41,227 bases of DNA from Alishewanella jeotgali KCTC 22429 (lineage in GTDB: Bacteria > Pseudomonadota > Gammaproteobacteria > Enterobacterales > Alteromonadaceae): the NCBI RefSeq assembly GCF_000245735.1, contig NZ_AHTH01000036.1, positions 1-41,227 of the forward strand, in the 5' to 3' direction. How positions within the stretch are numbered: position 1 is the first letter of the stretch; every line of letters begins with the position of its first letter. The notes under the pieces are model-generated. The model did not search any database and had not been told where the DNA came from. It saw only the letters and a list, made by a program, of their open reading frames with translations. The translations under genes were made by a program, and so were the position numbers. Positions 1-7,454 of the stretch are shown one piece after another.

Positions 1-271
1 ATAGCTCAGTGGTGCTGGACACCGGACGATCTGATAGAGTGTGGATAATATGGGGGAGCAATTTGTGGGGATCCCTCAGGCAACTTACTCAAAACGTGTA
101 TCGAGATTGATAGTTTACTCACAAAACGCAACTAAGAATTAGTAATTAAAGCCGGGGTAGGGTATTTGTTAGTCGCAGCTACCCTAGCTTGCATGACCCC
201 ATGCGGGATAGAGATAAACCCATTTTGTAAGTTCTATTACTGGCAAATCGATTCACAGGGGAAACATTAAG
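1..271. other. left-edge intergenic stretch, no supported gene
   Basis: I see no supportable gene here. One frame is open from position 3 to about 110 but has no start and no recognisable motif, so it could be the tail of a gene outside the window. An inverted repeat GGGTAG/CTACCC lies around 150-185. A purine-rich stretch (CAGGGGAAAC) at 256-265 lies just before the ATG of the next relic and looks like its old ribosome binding site. Confidence 0.4.
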
Positions 272-426
272 ATGACCAAGCCATCCATTAAAAATGAGCA
301 GGAATATGCCGCGGCATTAGAAGCATGCTTGAAGCTGAACCAGGCACGGCTGAAGGTGATAAATTTGATAACTTGGCAGAGATGATCGAAGAATATGATG
401 ATATTCATCACAAACTCAACGAGTAA
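272..426 (+). pseudogene. higA: HigA-type antitoxin relic (N-terminal part, frameshifted)
   Basis: An ATG at 272 with an upstream GGGG site opens a frame reading MTKPSIKNEQEYAAALEA. After about residue 20 the family-like sequence continues in another frame, reading LEAEPGTAEGDKF and then AEMIEEYDDIHHK, and stops at 424-426. The pattern 'xAAL..L...EPGTxEGDxxxxLxxxIExYxDxH' is typical of the N-terminal region of HigA-family antitoxins. These normally continue into a Cro/C1-type helix-turn-helix domain of roughly another 60 residues, which is missing here. No HigB toxin is visible beside it. The gene is therefore both frameshifted and 3'-truncated and is very unlikely to work. The family assignment rests on a short motif. 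Confidence 0.6.
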
Positions 427-445
427 TAAGGTGCCAATTTGATCT

Positions 446-480
446 GTGAATCTTCACTAAGTGCCAAAAGCGGACATTTT
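446..480. repeat. copy A of a dispersed intergenic repeat (TCACTAAGTGCCAAAAGC type)
   Basis: The 18 bases at 454-471 recur identically at 36739-36756. Copies at 3814 and 38090 share the adjoining half (TTCGCTCAAAGTGAAGATCG). Each copy lies directly beside a decayed gene: here the antitoxin relic, elsewhere integrase relics. The segment after the repeat (to 658) holds no gene. Confidence 0.55.
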
Positions 481-658
481 TTACCATTCATTCGACGCTT
501 AGTTACTGTGTTTATATCCAATATAGTGATAGTGCTACCAGTGCTTTGATAGACGGATGAACCCGTACTTGTCGGCCGAATTTAACATCAATTATATCTA
601 TAAGCTGTTGTAAGCCTTAAGATAAAGGAGTACTGTTCTTTATAAAAAATTTACAAAA

Positions 659-694
659 GCAGGTTGATCCATGCTTAATTACGGGTCGACCTGC
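659..694. other. 12-bp stem hairpin upstream of the first gene
   Basis: GCAGGTTGATCC at 659-670 pairs with GGGTCGACCTGC at 683-694, with two positions forming wobbles, around a 12-base AT-rich loop. It ends about 32 bases before the GTG start at 727. It could be an operator, an RNA hairpin in the leader, or the end of a mobile segment. The sequence alone does not decide. Confidence 0.4.
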
Positions 695-726
695 CGAATA
701 ATTGTTAAATTCCACGGGAAGATTTC

Positions 727-1620
727 GTGCAACAAGATACTGAGAAATATCGACAGATTTTTGAAAGCATGTCTCCTGAGGAAGTAGAGGAGATGAATCG
801 CCTCAATAACGAGGAACATCAAAGACAAGTCCAAGCCTTCAAGGCCGGATACGAAAAAGGAATTTGCTATTTATGCGGCAAGCCTTTCAAGACTATAAGC
901 AAGGATAATCCCTGCTTGCATTGGCTCTTGAGACAATGCAAGTTCGAGAAAAAGGACTTTCCGAAAGTATATGAGAAATACGGCTACGGAAACATAGCTG
1001 CATTCGTTCGATGGTGTGCGAATCAAGAGAAATTGCTTTCAAATATTAACGATTTAGATGACGAAAGGTCGGAACGGAAGGTTTTATCCTACACAGTGAA
1101 GTGGAAAAATATTGAATGGACATTTGACTGCTCTAAAAATGATTTCGACGGGCACCAAGGAACCTCGATAAACTACCCACATTACCATTTCCAAATGCGG
1201 ATTGATGGGCGGCAGTTTATAAACTTTAATGACTTTCATGTTCCTTTTACTGACTACGATTTGTTTGTCCTGAAAAATAGTATTGAGCAATCTGATTGGT
1301 TCAAACAGGACTTTGGAGCGATCGGCTCCGGAATGCAAAAAGCCGTAAGCGTCGACTTAAATGATATTCTTGAGCATACAACTCGGTCAGACAACGAAGA
1401 TGAAGCGGTTTATCACTTTTCGACAATGATTGATGCAAGGGATAATCCGATCTCTGGTGAAGAGATCTATGAGATGCAACAAGAAGCAGAGAGAACTGGT
1501 AAGTCTTTTGCCTATATTGCTCAAAAAAGGCTAAAAGATCGCGCGAAAGTACAAACAGTAGTGAGTCCTGCTGACTCTATTCCAGATATAGCATCTAGGA
1601 CGGAGCACAAGCGCAGGTGA
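727..1620 (+). CDS. hypothetical protein with N-terminal CxxC..CxH finger
   Basis: I do not recognise this 297-residue protein. The GTG start is chosen because a GGGAAG ribosome binding site ends about 6 bases upstream. The N-terminal 40 residues are acidic and helical. Residues C47, C50, C63 and H65 (CYLCGKPF...PCLHWLL) look like a small zinc-binding finger. The middle contains an aromatic, histidine-rich stretch (YPHYHFQMRIDGRQFINFND, about residues 155-175) followed by FHVPFTDYDLF, which reads like a compact enzymatic or binding core. The C-terminal part is charged and helical. There is no signal peptide or membrane segment, so it is probably cytoplasmic. A second plus-strand gene follows after 48 bases and may be co-transcribed. 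Both face a defence-type reverse transcriptase, so a defence role is possible but unproven. Confidence 0.75.
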   Translation: MQQDTEKYRQIFESMSPEEVEEMNRLNNEEHQRQVQAFKAGYEKGICYLCGKPFKTISKDNPCLHWLLRQCKFEKKDFPKVYEKYGYGNIAAFVRWCANQEKLLSNINDLDDERSERKVLSYTVKWKNIEWTFDCSKNDFDGHQGTSINYPHYHFQMRIDGRQFINFNDFHVPFTDYDLFVLKNSIEQSDWFKQDFGAIGSGMQKAVSVDLNDILEHTTRSDNEDEAVYHFSTMIDARDNPISGEEIYEMQQEAERTGKSFAYIAQKRLKDRAKVQTVVSPADSIPDIASRTEHKRR

Positions 1621-1668
1621 AATTTAACCAAGCCAAGCACTGCGACGTTATGCAATCAAGGAAAAATT

Positions 1669-2172
1669 GTGATCTTTGATGATTATTTCTTGGTAATTCC
1701 AGTTTATCGATTGCCTGAGAGTGAGTATTTTTCGAAAATGAATGATGACTTTGAGAGACTAATCTCAAAATCATGGGATGCAAGCTTCCGGCATAGCAAT
1801 CCGAGTTTGGTGGAGAATTGGAGAAAAAGTCACCGCTCGTCATATGGTGGTGATTGGGAATTCAATGAGGTTATTGGGTACATTAAACTTTTCTTCATGG
1901 GAAGCCAGGTTCGAGGTGAATACTGGAGTACTGAGCCACGAAGAAAAGTAAAAACAAGAAAGAAGCAGTTCGAATTCAAGGCACATAAGCTAGTCGCTGA
2001 ATGCGAGATTTGGGATAAAACAAATGATGGTGTTTTAGCAGCTATTGAAGATTATTTGTCTCGCTGTAAAAAGAAATTAAAAGGCCGCCATATTGACTTG
2101 CGAGAATTTGAATCACTTAAAGCACATATTGATTGGTTGTCAGTTCATAAAACCAAAAATACATTTGCATAA
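1669..2172 (+). CDS. hypothetical protein, 167 residues
   Basis: This is an unrecognised cytoplasmic protein. The GTG start is supported by AAGGAAA about 6 bases upstream. The sequence starts hydrophobic (IFDDYFLVIPVYRLPE) and is followed by aromatic- and charge-rich helices, with a strongly basic stretch RRKVKTRKK near residues 91-99. This could suit nucleic-acid contact, but no domain is evident. It follows the finger protein at 727-1620 by 48 bases on the same strand, and its stop lies one base from the end of the convergent reverse transcriptase relic. It probably forms a two-gene unit with the upstream gene. Function unknown. Confidence 0.65.
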   Translation: MIFDDYFLVIPVYRLPESEYFSKMNDDFERLISKSWDASFRHSNPSLVENWRKSHRSSYGGDWEFNEVIGYIKLFFMGSQVRGEYWSTEPRRKVKTRKKQFEFKAHKLVAECEIWDKTNDGVLAAIEDYLSRCKKKLKGRHIDLREFESLKAHIDWLSVHKTKNTFA

Positions 2173-2173
2173 C

Positions 2174-3445
2174 TTAATCATCCGTCATTTCACTCTGAAG
2201 TCGCCCCCACAAAGGCTTTAATTGTTTCCGGATTGCCTGCGACTGCATAATTTTTGCGGCACGATAGCCGTAGGTAACGAAATTTCGATTGCTGAGGTGT
2301 GAATAACGTTCATAAAGCTTGTGTTTAAATAATCTGGTAACTTCCTTACCGGCAATAATTTCCTTGAAGTTAGCCTTGCGCTGAGTTTTTTTAGCCAGGC
2401 GAACGCCTGATTTCATTCGGCCCGAAAATTTTGCCAAAGCTGCTGAGCGAATTAATTAGTGCTGCCCATCAAAAATAAAACCAAGGTACTGTAACGGTTT
2501 ATTTGATTGCATCACGGAACCAGACGGCCAGAAATCACGGACCTCAGTTTTTTTAGGGTTAATATCTAGTTTTACTTTGGCAATTTCAGCGATTACAGCC
2601 TTCTCTACTAAGTCTTTATAAGCCGTCGGGACAATAAATAACATGTCATCACAGTATCTGTAGTAACAGCCATTGTACTGATCAGAGATATTCTTAGCTG
2701 CAACATCAAACGTCAACATATAAATATTCGATAAAAGAGCGCTAATAGGAGAACCTTGTGGTACTCCCTTTGAATCTGTATTTACCTGAATTAACTTATT
2801 TGCACGAATAACGCGACGGAACACTTCTGGACATATTTTAAATCGACCATTTTTTGGATTGTTCTTCGCTATTTTTAATAGCTCATATACCGTATCACGG
2901 CATACTTTCGAAAAGCGGGTAATTGAGCGAAATACATTGAAATGATCATTTGGCAGCTTGTCGGCCCCTAAAAGGTAACACCAATGCTCTTTTAATATTT
3001 GATGATCTAAATTGTCGAAAAAACCTGTTATATCAAGTGCTATGGCGCTGCATGATCTACGCTTTTTCACTTCCTCAAAAGCGTCATTAGCAAAATCGAT
3101 ATTATTCTTACCCAGAGTTCGGAATGCAATTACATTCTTATCTAAACCTCTTTCCTGCAGAGCGACCTCATATCTAGCAGACAATACTCTGGAGTAATAT
3201 GAATAAATATGGGAATCAAGATGGCTAGCATAAGCTATAGGGCGTTGTTTTATTCTCTTTTCAACTTCACCGTGGCTGTTCTTAACAACCTTGAAGCTTT
3301 CGATGGTGTAATGTAACAAGGGGAAAAAGGCATGTGTGGCAACACGCTTGGTATTTGTAACTATTGCCGTTGCCTTCTTTAAACCGATTGGTGCATCAAA
3401 ATGGATATAGCCACGCATTCGATACCAATCATGTTTTTTTACCAT
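2174..3445 (-). pseudogene. drt2: Drt2-like antiviral reverse transcriptase, interrupted by an in-frame TAA
   Basis: The gene reads from an ATG at 3445 through a 329-residue reverse transcriptase core to a TAA at 2458-2456. It then continues in the same frame (LIRSAALAKFSGRMKSG...) for 93 more codons to 2174, so one nonsense change splits a protein of about 423 residues. Visible RT motifs are a conserved N-terminus (RGYIHFDAP, residues 11-19), motif A (ALDITGFFDNLDH, 136-148), GVPQGSPIS (227-235), the YCDD catalytic box (264-267) and YLGFIFDG at the end of the palm. The downstream part (YERYSHLSNRNFVTYGYRA) looks like the thumb. The single-gene size, the lack of maturase or endonuclease domains and the HFD-type N-terminus fit unknown-group UG2/Drt2 phage-defence RTs. 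Retron and group II intron RTs fit less well. The class is from memory of the family; that it is an RT is certain. All catalytic residues precede the stop, so a truncated protein could still be made, or the gene may be decayed. Confidence 0.7.
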
Positions 3446-3565
3446 CAGCTAATCCTTGCTGCTAAGTGCAAAACCTGGAAAGGTAAGGGATTGTGGCCTT
3501 CCAATTCCCGATCCAGGCTTAACAAACGTATTTTATTACGCATTCACAGCGCTAGACGCTGGGCC
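3446..3565 (-). ncRNA. structured leader, candidate Drt2-type template ncRNA
   Basis: Directly upstream of the RT start, and on its strand, is a nested stem-loop. CCTGGA (3517-3512) pairs with TCCAGG (3479-3474), enclosing GGG(A)ATTG paired with CAATCCC. Farther upstream is a second hairpin CAGCG-TCTAG-CGCTG (3561-3547). In Drt2 systems a non-coding RNA encoded just upstream of the RT serves as the template for rolling-circle reverse transcription, so the position is the expected one. No clear promoter could be assigned. Ends are approximate. Confidence 0.4.
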
Positions 3566-3813
3566 ACAAATGTCAGGTATGATGTATAATATCATAGTGT
3601 CAGGAGTGTTCGACGTGAGTCTATTAACCGTCTGCTGTAGCTTCAAGAAGCGCCTGTTCCAGTTCATGGTTCAGGTAGCCCTTGACAGCTTGTGATACAC
3701 CTTAGCCCCTCAAGAGCTAAGCAAATTCATATTATTACCTTATTTAGTAACATTCAAGAACAAATAAGCTCCACTCTATAGTTTCGTTGGAATTAGGCTC
3801 GAGATGTCTGCTA

Positions 3814-3852
3814 TTCGCTCAAAGTGAAGATCGTCTTTGTGCCAAAATGCAG
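3814..3852. repeat. copy B of the dispersed intergenic repeat
   Basis: TTCGCTCAAAGTGAAGATCG begins at 3814 and is identical to bases at 36719 and 38090. It is followed by a degenerate version of the GTGCCAAAA half. It lies between the RT locus and the integrase relic. The stretch from 3566 to 3813 holds no supported gene. A short minus-strand reading near 3696-3623 (GYLNHELEQALLEATADG, then stop) resembles an antitoxin tail but is too short to call. Confidence 0.55.
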
Positions 3853-3944
3853 AAATTTCGCTTTTCATGTACCAAAGTTCGCTTATACGTGTTATCAGAA
3901 CTCTCGTACAGCAAACTGGCAAAAGAACTAAACGTTGTTGCAAA

Positions 3945-4240
3945 GTAAAATTTCGCACACGGGAAGAAAAAGCTAAGTTGCGGGCGATGCCAACGGTGTC
4001 GGAGCTCTTTTACCAATTCTATTTACCGCAAGCTAAAAGTCCAAAAAGACCCAGCAGCGTAATGAGTAACGTCTTGTTGACCACTGTCGCAGTATCCTCG
4101 GCTTACGTTATGACGAGCTGACGGTTAATCATGTGATGAAGCTGCAAATGGGTATTGCCTCACACAAAGAAAGGGAAGAGGGATATCAGCCTGCTACCGT
4201 TAACCGTGTGATTGCCGTTAACGTCCGCTACACGCCCTGA
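3945..4240 (+). pseudogene. tyrosine integrase relic, N-terminal domain, frameshifted
   Basis: Two frames together read like the N-terminal SAM-like and core-binding region of a phage-type tyrosine integrase. The first is REEKAKLRAMPTVSELFYQF with YLPQAKSPKRPSS. After a frame change comes LGLRYDELTVNHVMKLQ, then GYQPATVNRVIAV, then a stop at 4238-4240. The pattern 'ptvsEl..fYLP.aKs.KRps....hilp.LG..ryDelT..hv..lQ....gY.paTvNRviAv' is diagnostic. The catalytic C-terminal domain (R, HxxR, Y) is absent. It is a dead remnant of an older mobile element next to the intact recombinase operon and is not part of it. Confidence 0.7.
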
Positions 4241-4707
4241 GCGTATATCGTCGTTCTTCCGTTAGCGGGATTGGTTGAACGATAAAAAAGGGTCAACAGT
4301 CAATATTAGTTGGTCACTGCTATCCACTTTACTCAACACGAAATCTCTTACCAAGTATATCCCTTCTGGAGTCATTAATTTTCTGTTTATTGTTCCATGA
4401 TGGATTCGTTGCTGCTCCCTCATTTAGATCTTTTCCAGTTTTGTGGCGTCAAAAAAATTCTGTGTTGTGCTGGGCATGTTTGTGATGCAACATGCGGAGG
4501 AAAACAGCAATATGCCCACATTCTTGCCAAACGTACATATTTAAACGATTGAAATATATAGAATAAATTCCCTCCCCCCCGAGATATATGTCTTTTTCTG
4601 TATAAAAATTTTTATACACAGACAGCCCAAAAAAAGGGTTTCTGTGTAAATGACCCGCCGAAAATCTGGGTTAGTCTATGCGTAGTTATTTGCAGGAGCT
4701 GCTCATC
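4241..4707. other. AT-rich region upstream of the recombinase operon with palindrome and hairpin
   Basis: No gene is visible. At 4599-4618 is a perfect 20-bp palindrome (TGTATAAAAATTTTTATACA). It abuts and shares bases with a hairpin formed by ACACAGA (4616-4622) and TCTGTGT (4641-4647), with an inner CCC/GGG. A poly-C tract lies at 4574-4580. Inference: these dyads, 60-110 bases before the small first gene, are candidates for a recombinase or regulator binding site, or for the left end of the element. Confidence 0.45.
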
Positions 4708-5244
4708 GTGAACGCTATAGCACTCAAGAAGATTAATTTTGCTGTTACACGCAACTCGCATGCAATTAAAGAGCTTCAGGTTGCATTAAATCTTGTTCAA
4801 TATTTATTTGATTCAAATAAAGAAAATTATTTATTGGAAAAAATCTCTGGAAGCAATGTTTTAAAAAGCGGCGGAAAACTTTATGCATATGAAAATTATG
4901 TACTACTAAAAGCTGTAGCGTGCTTGCAACCTGAACGTGAAATAAATTTCAATATTCAATCCTTAAAAAAACGTGAATCTCTTCATGAAAAAATCATTGC
5001 AAGAGCCTATTTGGACTGTTTTTCCGTTTTTGATTTTAAAACAGTTTTTTTAATTGAGGACTTACTGAGAAAAGAAGTTGGAATTCAGGGCTTTATAAGT
5101 GCCGGTGCAATTTCAAAAATAGTTAGAATGCACCGAAGCGCAATTTATAAAAATAAGAGTTGTGAAATTAAACCTAGCGAAAATTTAAAATTAGATTTGA
5201 GCTCAGAGCTTTCCCATATCCCTAAGAGGACGATGTCGAAATGA
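4708..5244 (+). CDS. gmtX: small first gene of the recombinase operon, GmtX-like
   Basis: A protein of 178 residues from GTG 4708, chosen because AGGAG (4694-4698) lies 9 bases upstream. An in-frame ATG at 4678 has no such site. The N-terminus (NAIALKKINFAVTRNSHAIK) and middle are helical and charged. Residues near the C-terminus (GAISKIVRMHRSAIYKNKSC) resemble a small helix-turn-helix: AISKIVRMHRSAIYK fits helix-turn-recognition helix spacing. The stop overlaps the start of the next gene by four bases (ATGA), so the genes are translationally coupled. A short protein before two very large tyrosine recombinases matches the Gamma-Mobile-Trio arrangement, in which GmtX, GmtY and GmtZ define mobile islands of gammaproteobacteria that carry defence and offence genes. 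The family name is from memory and needs a profile search. Confidence 0.5.
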   Translation: MNAIALKKINFAVTRNSHAIKELQVALNLVQYLFDSNKENYLLEKISGSNVLKSGGKLYAYENYVLLKAVACLQPEREINFNIQSLKKRESLHEKIIARAYLDCFSVFDFKTVFLIEDLLRKEVGIQGFISAGAISKIVRMHRSAIYKNKSCEIKPSENLKLDLSSELSHIPKRTMSK

Positions 5245-7451
5245 AAGAAATTTATGAGCACTTTAACATACCTTTAGATTTTAAAATTGAGTCAATTTCG
5301 GATCGGCTACTTGTTTTTATTAAATATCTTTTAATAATTGAAAATCCACAGGAGTACTTGAAAAGACTGTATGAGACTTGGGTTTTAAAATTAAATGATG
5401 TAGCTTCAAGTGATGAAAATTACGTTACTCGAAAGGAGTTATTTACGTATCTTAAAAAATTCCCATTTATTTCAACGCTTCTTTTGATCAGAGTACCTGG
5501 TAATGACATTTTGGAGGACTGCGAGCCAAATCGCCAAATCGCAATATTAGCTCATGTATTTAATTGTCGGGGAAATGCTGATTACAGCGCTTATCTTGAT
5601 TTTTATAAAGTTTTCATTGAGCGACCTAAATCTACAATCCTCTCTGTAAGAGAAATTTTATCCTTATCAAGTTTGGGTCTCAAAAAATATTTTGAAAATG
5701 CAAAAGAATCTAATGTTTTTGATTATGAATTAATAGTTCAATATCTTAATCATCCTTTCAAGAGGCTGGATTGTGATAAGAAAAGTGTCATTTCAAATGA
5801 CTATGTTATATCGGAAGTGATTGATGAATATGATGGTTTTAAAGTTTCAGCAGTCAATGTTTCAAATTTCGACGAATCTGAGGGAGGATCCTTTTTAAAA
5901 CTCGAGACTGAAATTCCATTAACTACTACTCAGCAAAAAAACAAATTTAATAAACAAAAATCAGGTATGCAACGTGCATTCTACAATGTCGAGTTATGTG
6001 TTTTTTCGAGCATAAAGTACGCGTTGCCTGATGAAGTTTCGCTGCTTTTTGATGTTCTATGCCCGCATTTAAAAACAGGTGAGTACTCAAAAATTTCTAT
6101 TGATACAGGGAAGAAATTGATTGTTTTATTTTTGAGTTTCTTTGGTTTAAAAAATCCACTTTCTATTGTTTTGCGAAACCTGTCATCTAAAAAAGATTTT
6201 TTGCCTGATGAGAACGAAATATATGTGGAATATTCTTTTGTGGGCAACGTGAAATCAACGTTGTGCCGGTTGAGTTTGCCTGCAAATTTCTTAAAAACCA
6301 ATCCCCCTGCTGTTTGTGACGATAGAATTCATTATCAAACAGTTGATCGTATTTCATTTGAGTTGCCTCATCCTCTGACACTAATGTTTCATATTGTGCT
6401 TCATAGTATTGGACCTGATAAACGGAGAGCGCATGCGCTAAATGTAGCGTTTGATATGACAGAGCAAAAATATAAAAAATGGCTCAGGACTGGTCTTAAA
6501 AATTCGGGCTTAAGTAGAAAATCGATCACCATACGTGCAATTCATTCTGCTTTTTTAGCATTCAGTCGTGAAACTGTGCCCGAAAGCATGATGCGATATT
6601 TGTCTGGTCAACCCGCGATTCAACAACACTATGTGTGTTTTACTGCAGCCGAATTTTCAGGCCACGTGCTAAAAATCTGGCGGAGATTTTGTAGTGCATT
6701 ACGAATTCACATTAAAGACCAAACAGCAGATAGCAATAGCATTTCTGTCTCCGGAGATGAGATTTATAACCATGTCGGTTCTAAAATCACAATTCGTACC
6801 GATGTTTACGATGCGTTTTTTAATGATTTCTCAAAGAAAATTGGCGGTCTCAGTCCTGTTGGCGTGCTTAACAACGCTGCGCTGTACATTCATATGCGCA
6901 TCGCGAGCACGTCTGGACTGCGACCTGTCAATGAACCCTATCCTAATTTAGCTCATACAGATTTAGCGCACGGCATTTTTACTGTTGCAGACAAAAGGGT
7001 ACATTCGCAAGAGGAGCGCAGGCTAATTGTGTTAGCACCCTCCGCTGCCTCACTATTAGCATGTTGGCGTCGCGCGGCGGAAGCATTTTCAAAGAGAGTG
7101 CCTCTTTCTCCTCCTGCTAATTGCCTAATGTTCTGGCAAAACGGCTGGATTTCACTAAAACGCGCTGTGATAAATGAACAATTAGAGCTCATCACAAATG
7201 AGCAGCTCTCAGCGTATTCAATGCGACACACAGCCGCGACTGGTCATATTTTTCTCAGCTCTAATTTCAATCAGCGCAAATTAGACATGCTTCTGAATCA
7301 TTCGCGCGCGGGAGTGAGTGTTTGGTCACGTTTTGCCATGGCTGCACCAGCGCAATTGATAGCGATGCAGCAACAGGCAATTGCATTATATGACAGTAAA
7401 TATGCTGAACAGGATCGCATGATAATCAATGCCTTGACGAGGATTTTATAA
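5241..7451 (+). CDS. gmtY: large tyrosine-recombinase-like protein, GmtY-like, lacking the usual catalytic tyrosine
   Basis: A 736-residue protein. The first 500 residues are AT-rich coding sequence with no clear domain; the last 200 carry a tyrosine-recombinase fold. Arg I is R561 (TSGLRPVNEP). The HxxR box is replaced by YSMRH (Y659, R662, H663). The H/W position is H687 (LLNHSRAG). Where the nucleophilic Tyr should lie, 9-10 residues after H687, the sequence reads VSVWSRFA with no tyrosine. The protein therefore keeps two arginines and a histidine but departs from the canonical set at the first histidine and the nucleophile. It overlaps the upstream gene by four bases, and the next gene starts four bases after its stop. 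Inference: it may be a structural or regulatory partner of the intact recombinase encoded next. Tn554- and RIT-type elements also use several tyrosine recombinases, but their protein sizes differ. Confidence 0.6.
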   Translation: MKEIYEHFNIPLDFKIESISDRLLVFIKYLLIIENPQEYLKRLYETWVLKLNDVASSDENYVTRKELFTYLKKFPFISTLLLIRVPGNDILEDCEPNRQIAILAHVFNCRGNADYSAYLDFYKVFIERPKSTILSVREILSLSSLGLKKYFENAKESNVFDYELIVQYLNHPFKRLDCDKKSVISNDYVISEVIDEYDGFKVSAVNVSNFDESEGGSFLKLETEIPLTTTQQKNKFNKQKSGMQRAFYNVELCVFSSIKYALPDEVSLLFDVLCPHLKTGEYSKISIDTGKKLIVLFLSFFGLKNPLSIVLRNLSSKKDFLPDENEIYVEYSFVGNVKSTLCRLSLPANFLKTNPPAVCDDRIHYQTVDRISFELPHPLTLMFHIVLHSIGPDKRRAHALNVAFDMTEQKYKKWLRTGLKNSGLSRKSITIRAIHSAFLAFSRETVPESMMRYLSGQPAIQQHYVCFTAAEFSGHVLKIWRRFCSALRIHIKDQTADSNSISVSGDEIYNHVGSKITIRTDVYDAFFNDFSKKIGGLSPVGVLNNAALYIHMRIASTSGLRPVNEPYPNLAHTDLAHGIFTVADKRVHSQEERRLIVLAPSAASLLACWRRAAEAFSKRVPLSPPANCLMFWQNGWISLKRAVINEQLELITNEQLSAYSMRHTAATGHIFLSSNFNQRKLDMLLNHSRAGVSVWSRFAMAAPAQLIAMQQQAIALYDSKYAEQDRMIINALTRIL

Positions 7452-7454
7452 CCT

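Noticed and set aside
1..80. ATAGCTCAGTGGT at the left edge looks like the D-arm of a tRNA
   Set aside because: No anticodon stem, TpsiC arm (GGTTCGAATC-like) or acceptor pairing follows in the next 80 bases.
2174..2437. 87-residue frame as an independent small gene
   Set aside because: It is in the same frame as the RT, separated only by the TAA and a few codons, and reads as the RT thumb; it has no start site of its own.
3776..4016. Minus-strand open frames over the integrase relic (60 and 65 residues)
   Set aside because: They are shadows. The shared DLHFERIA translation simply reflects the dispersed DNA repeat, seen also in a frame at 37968-38186.
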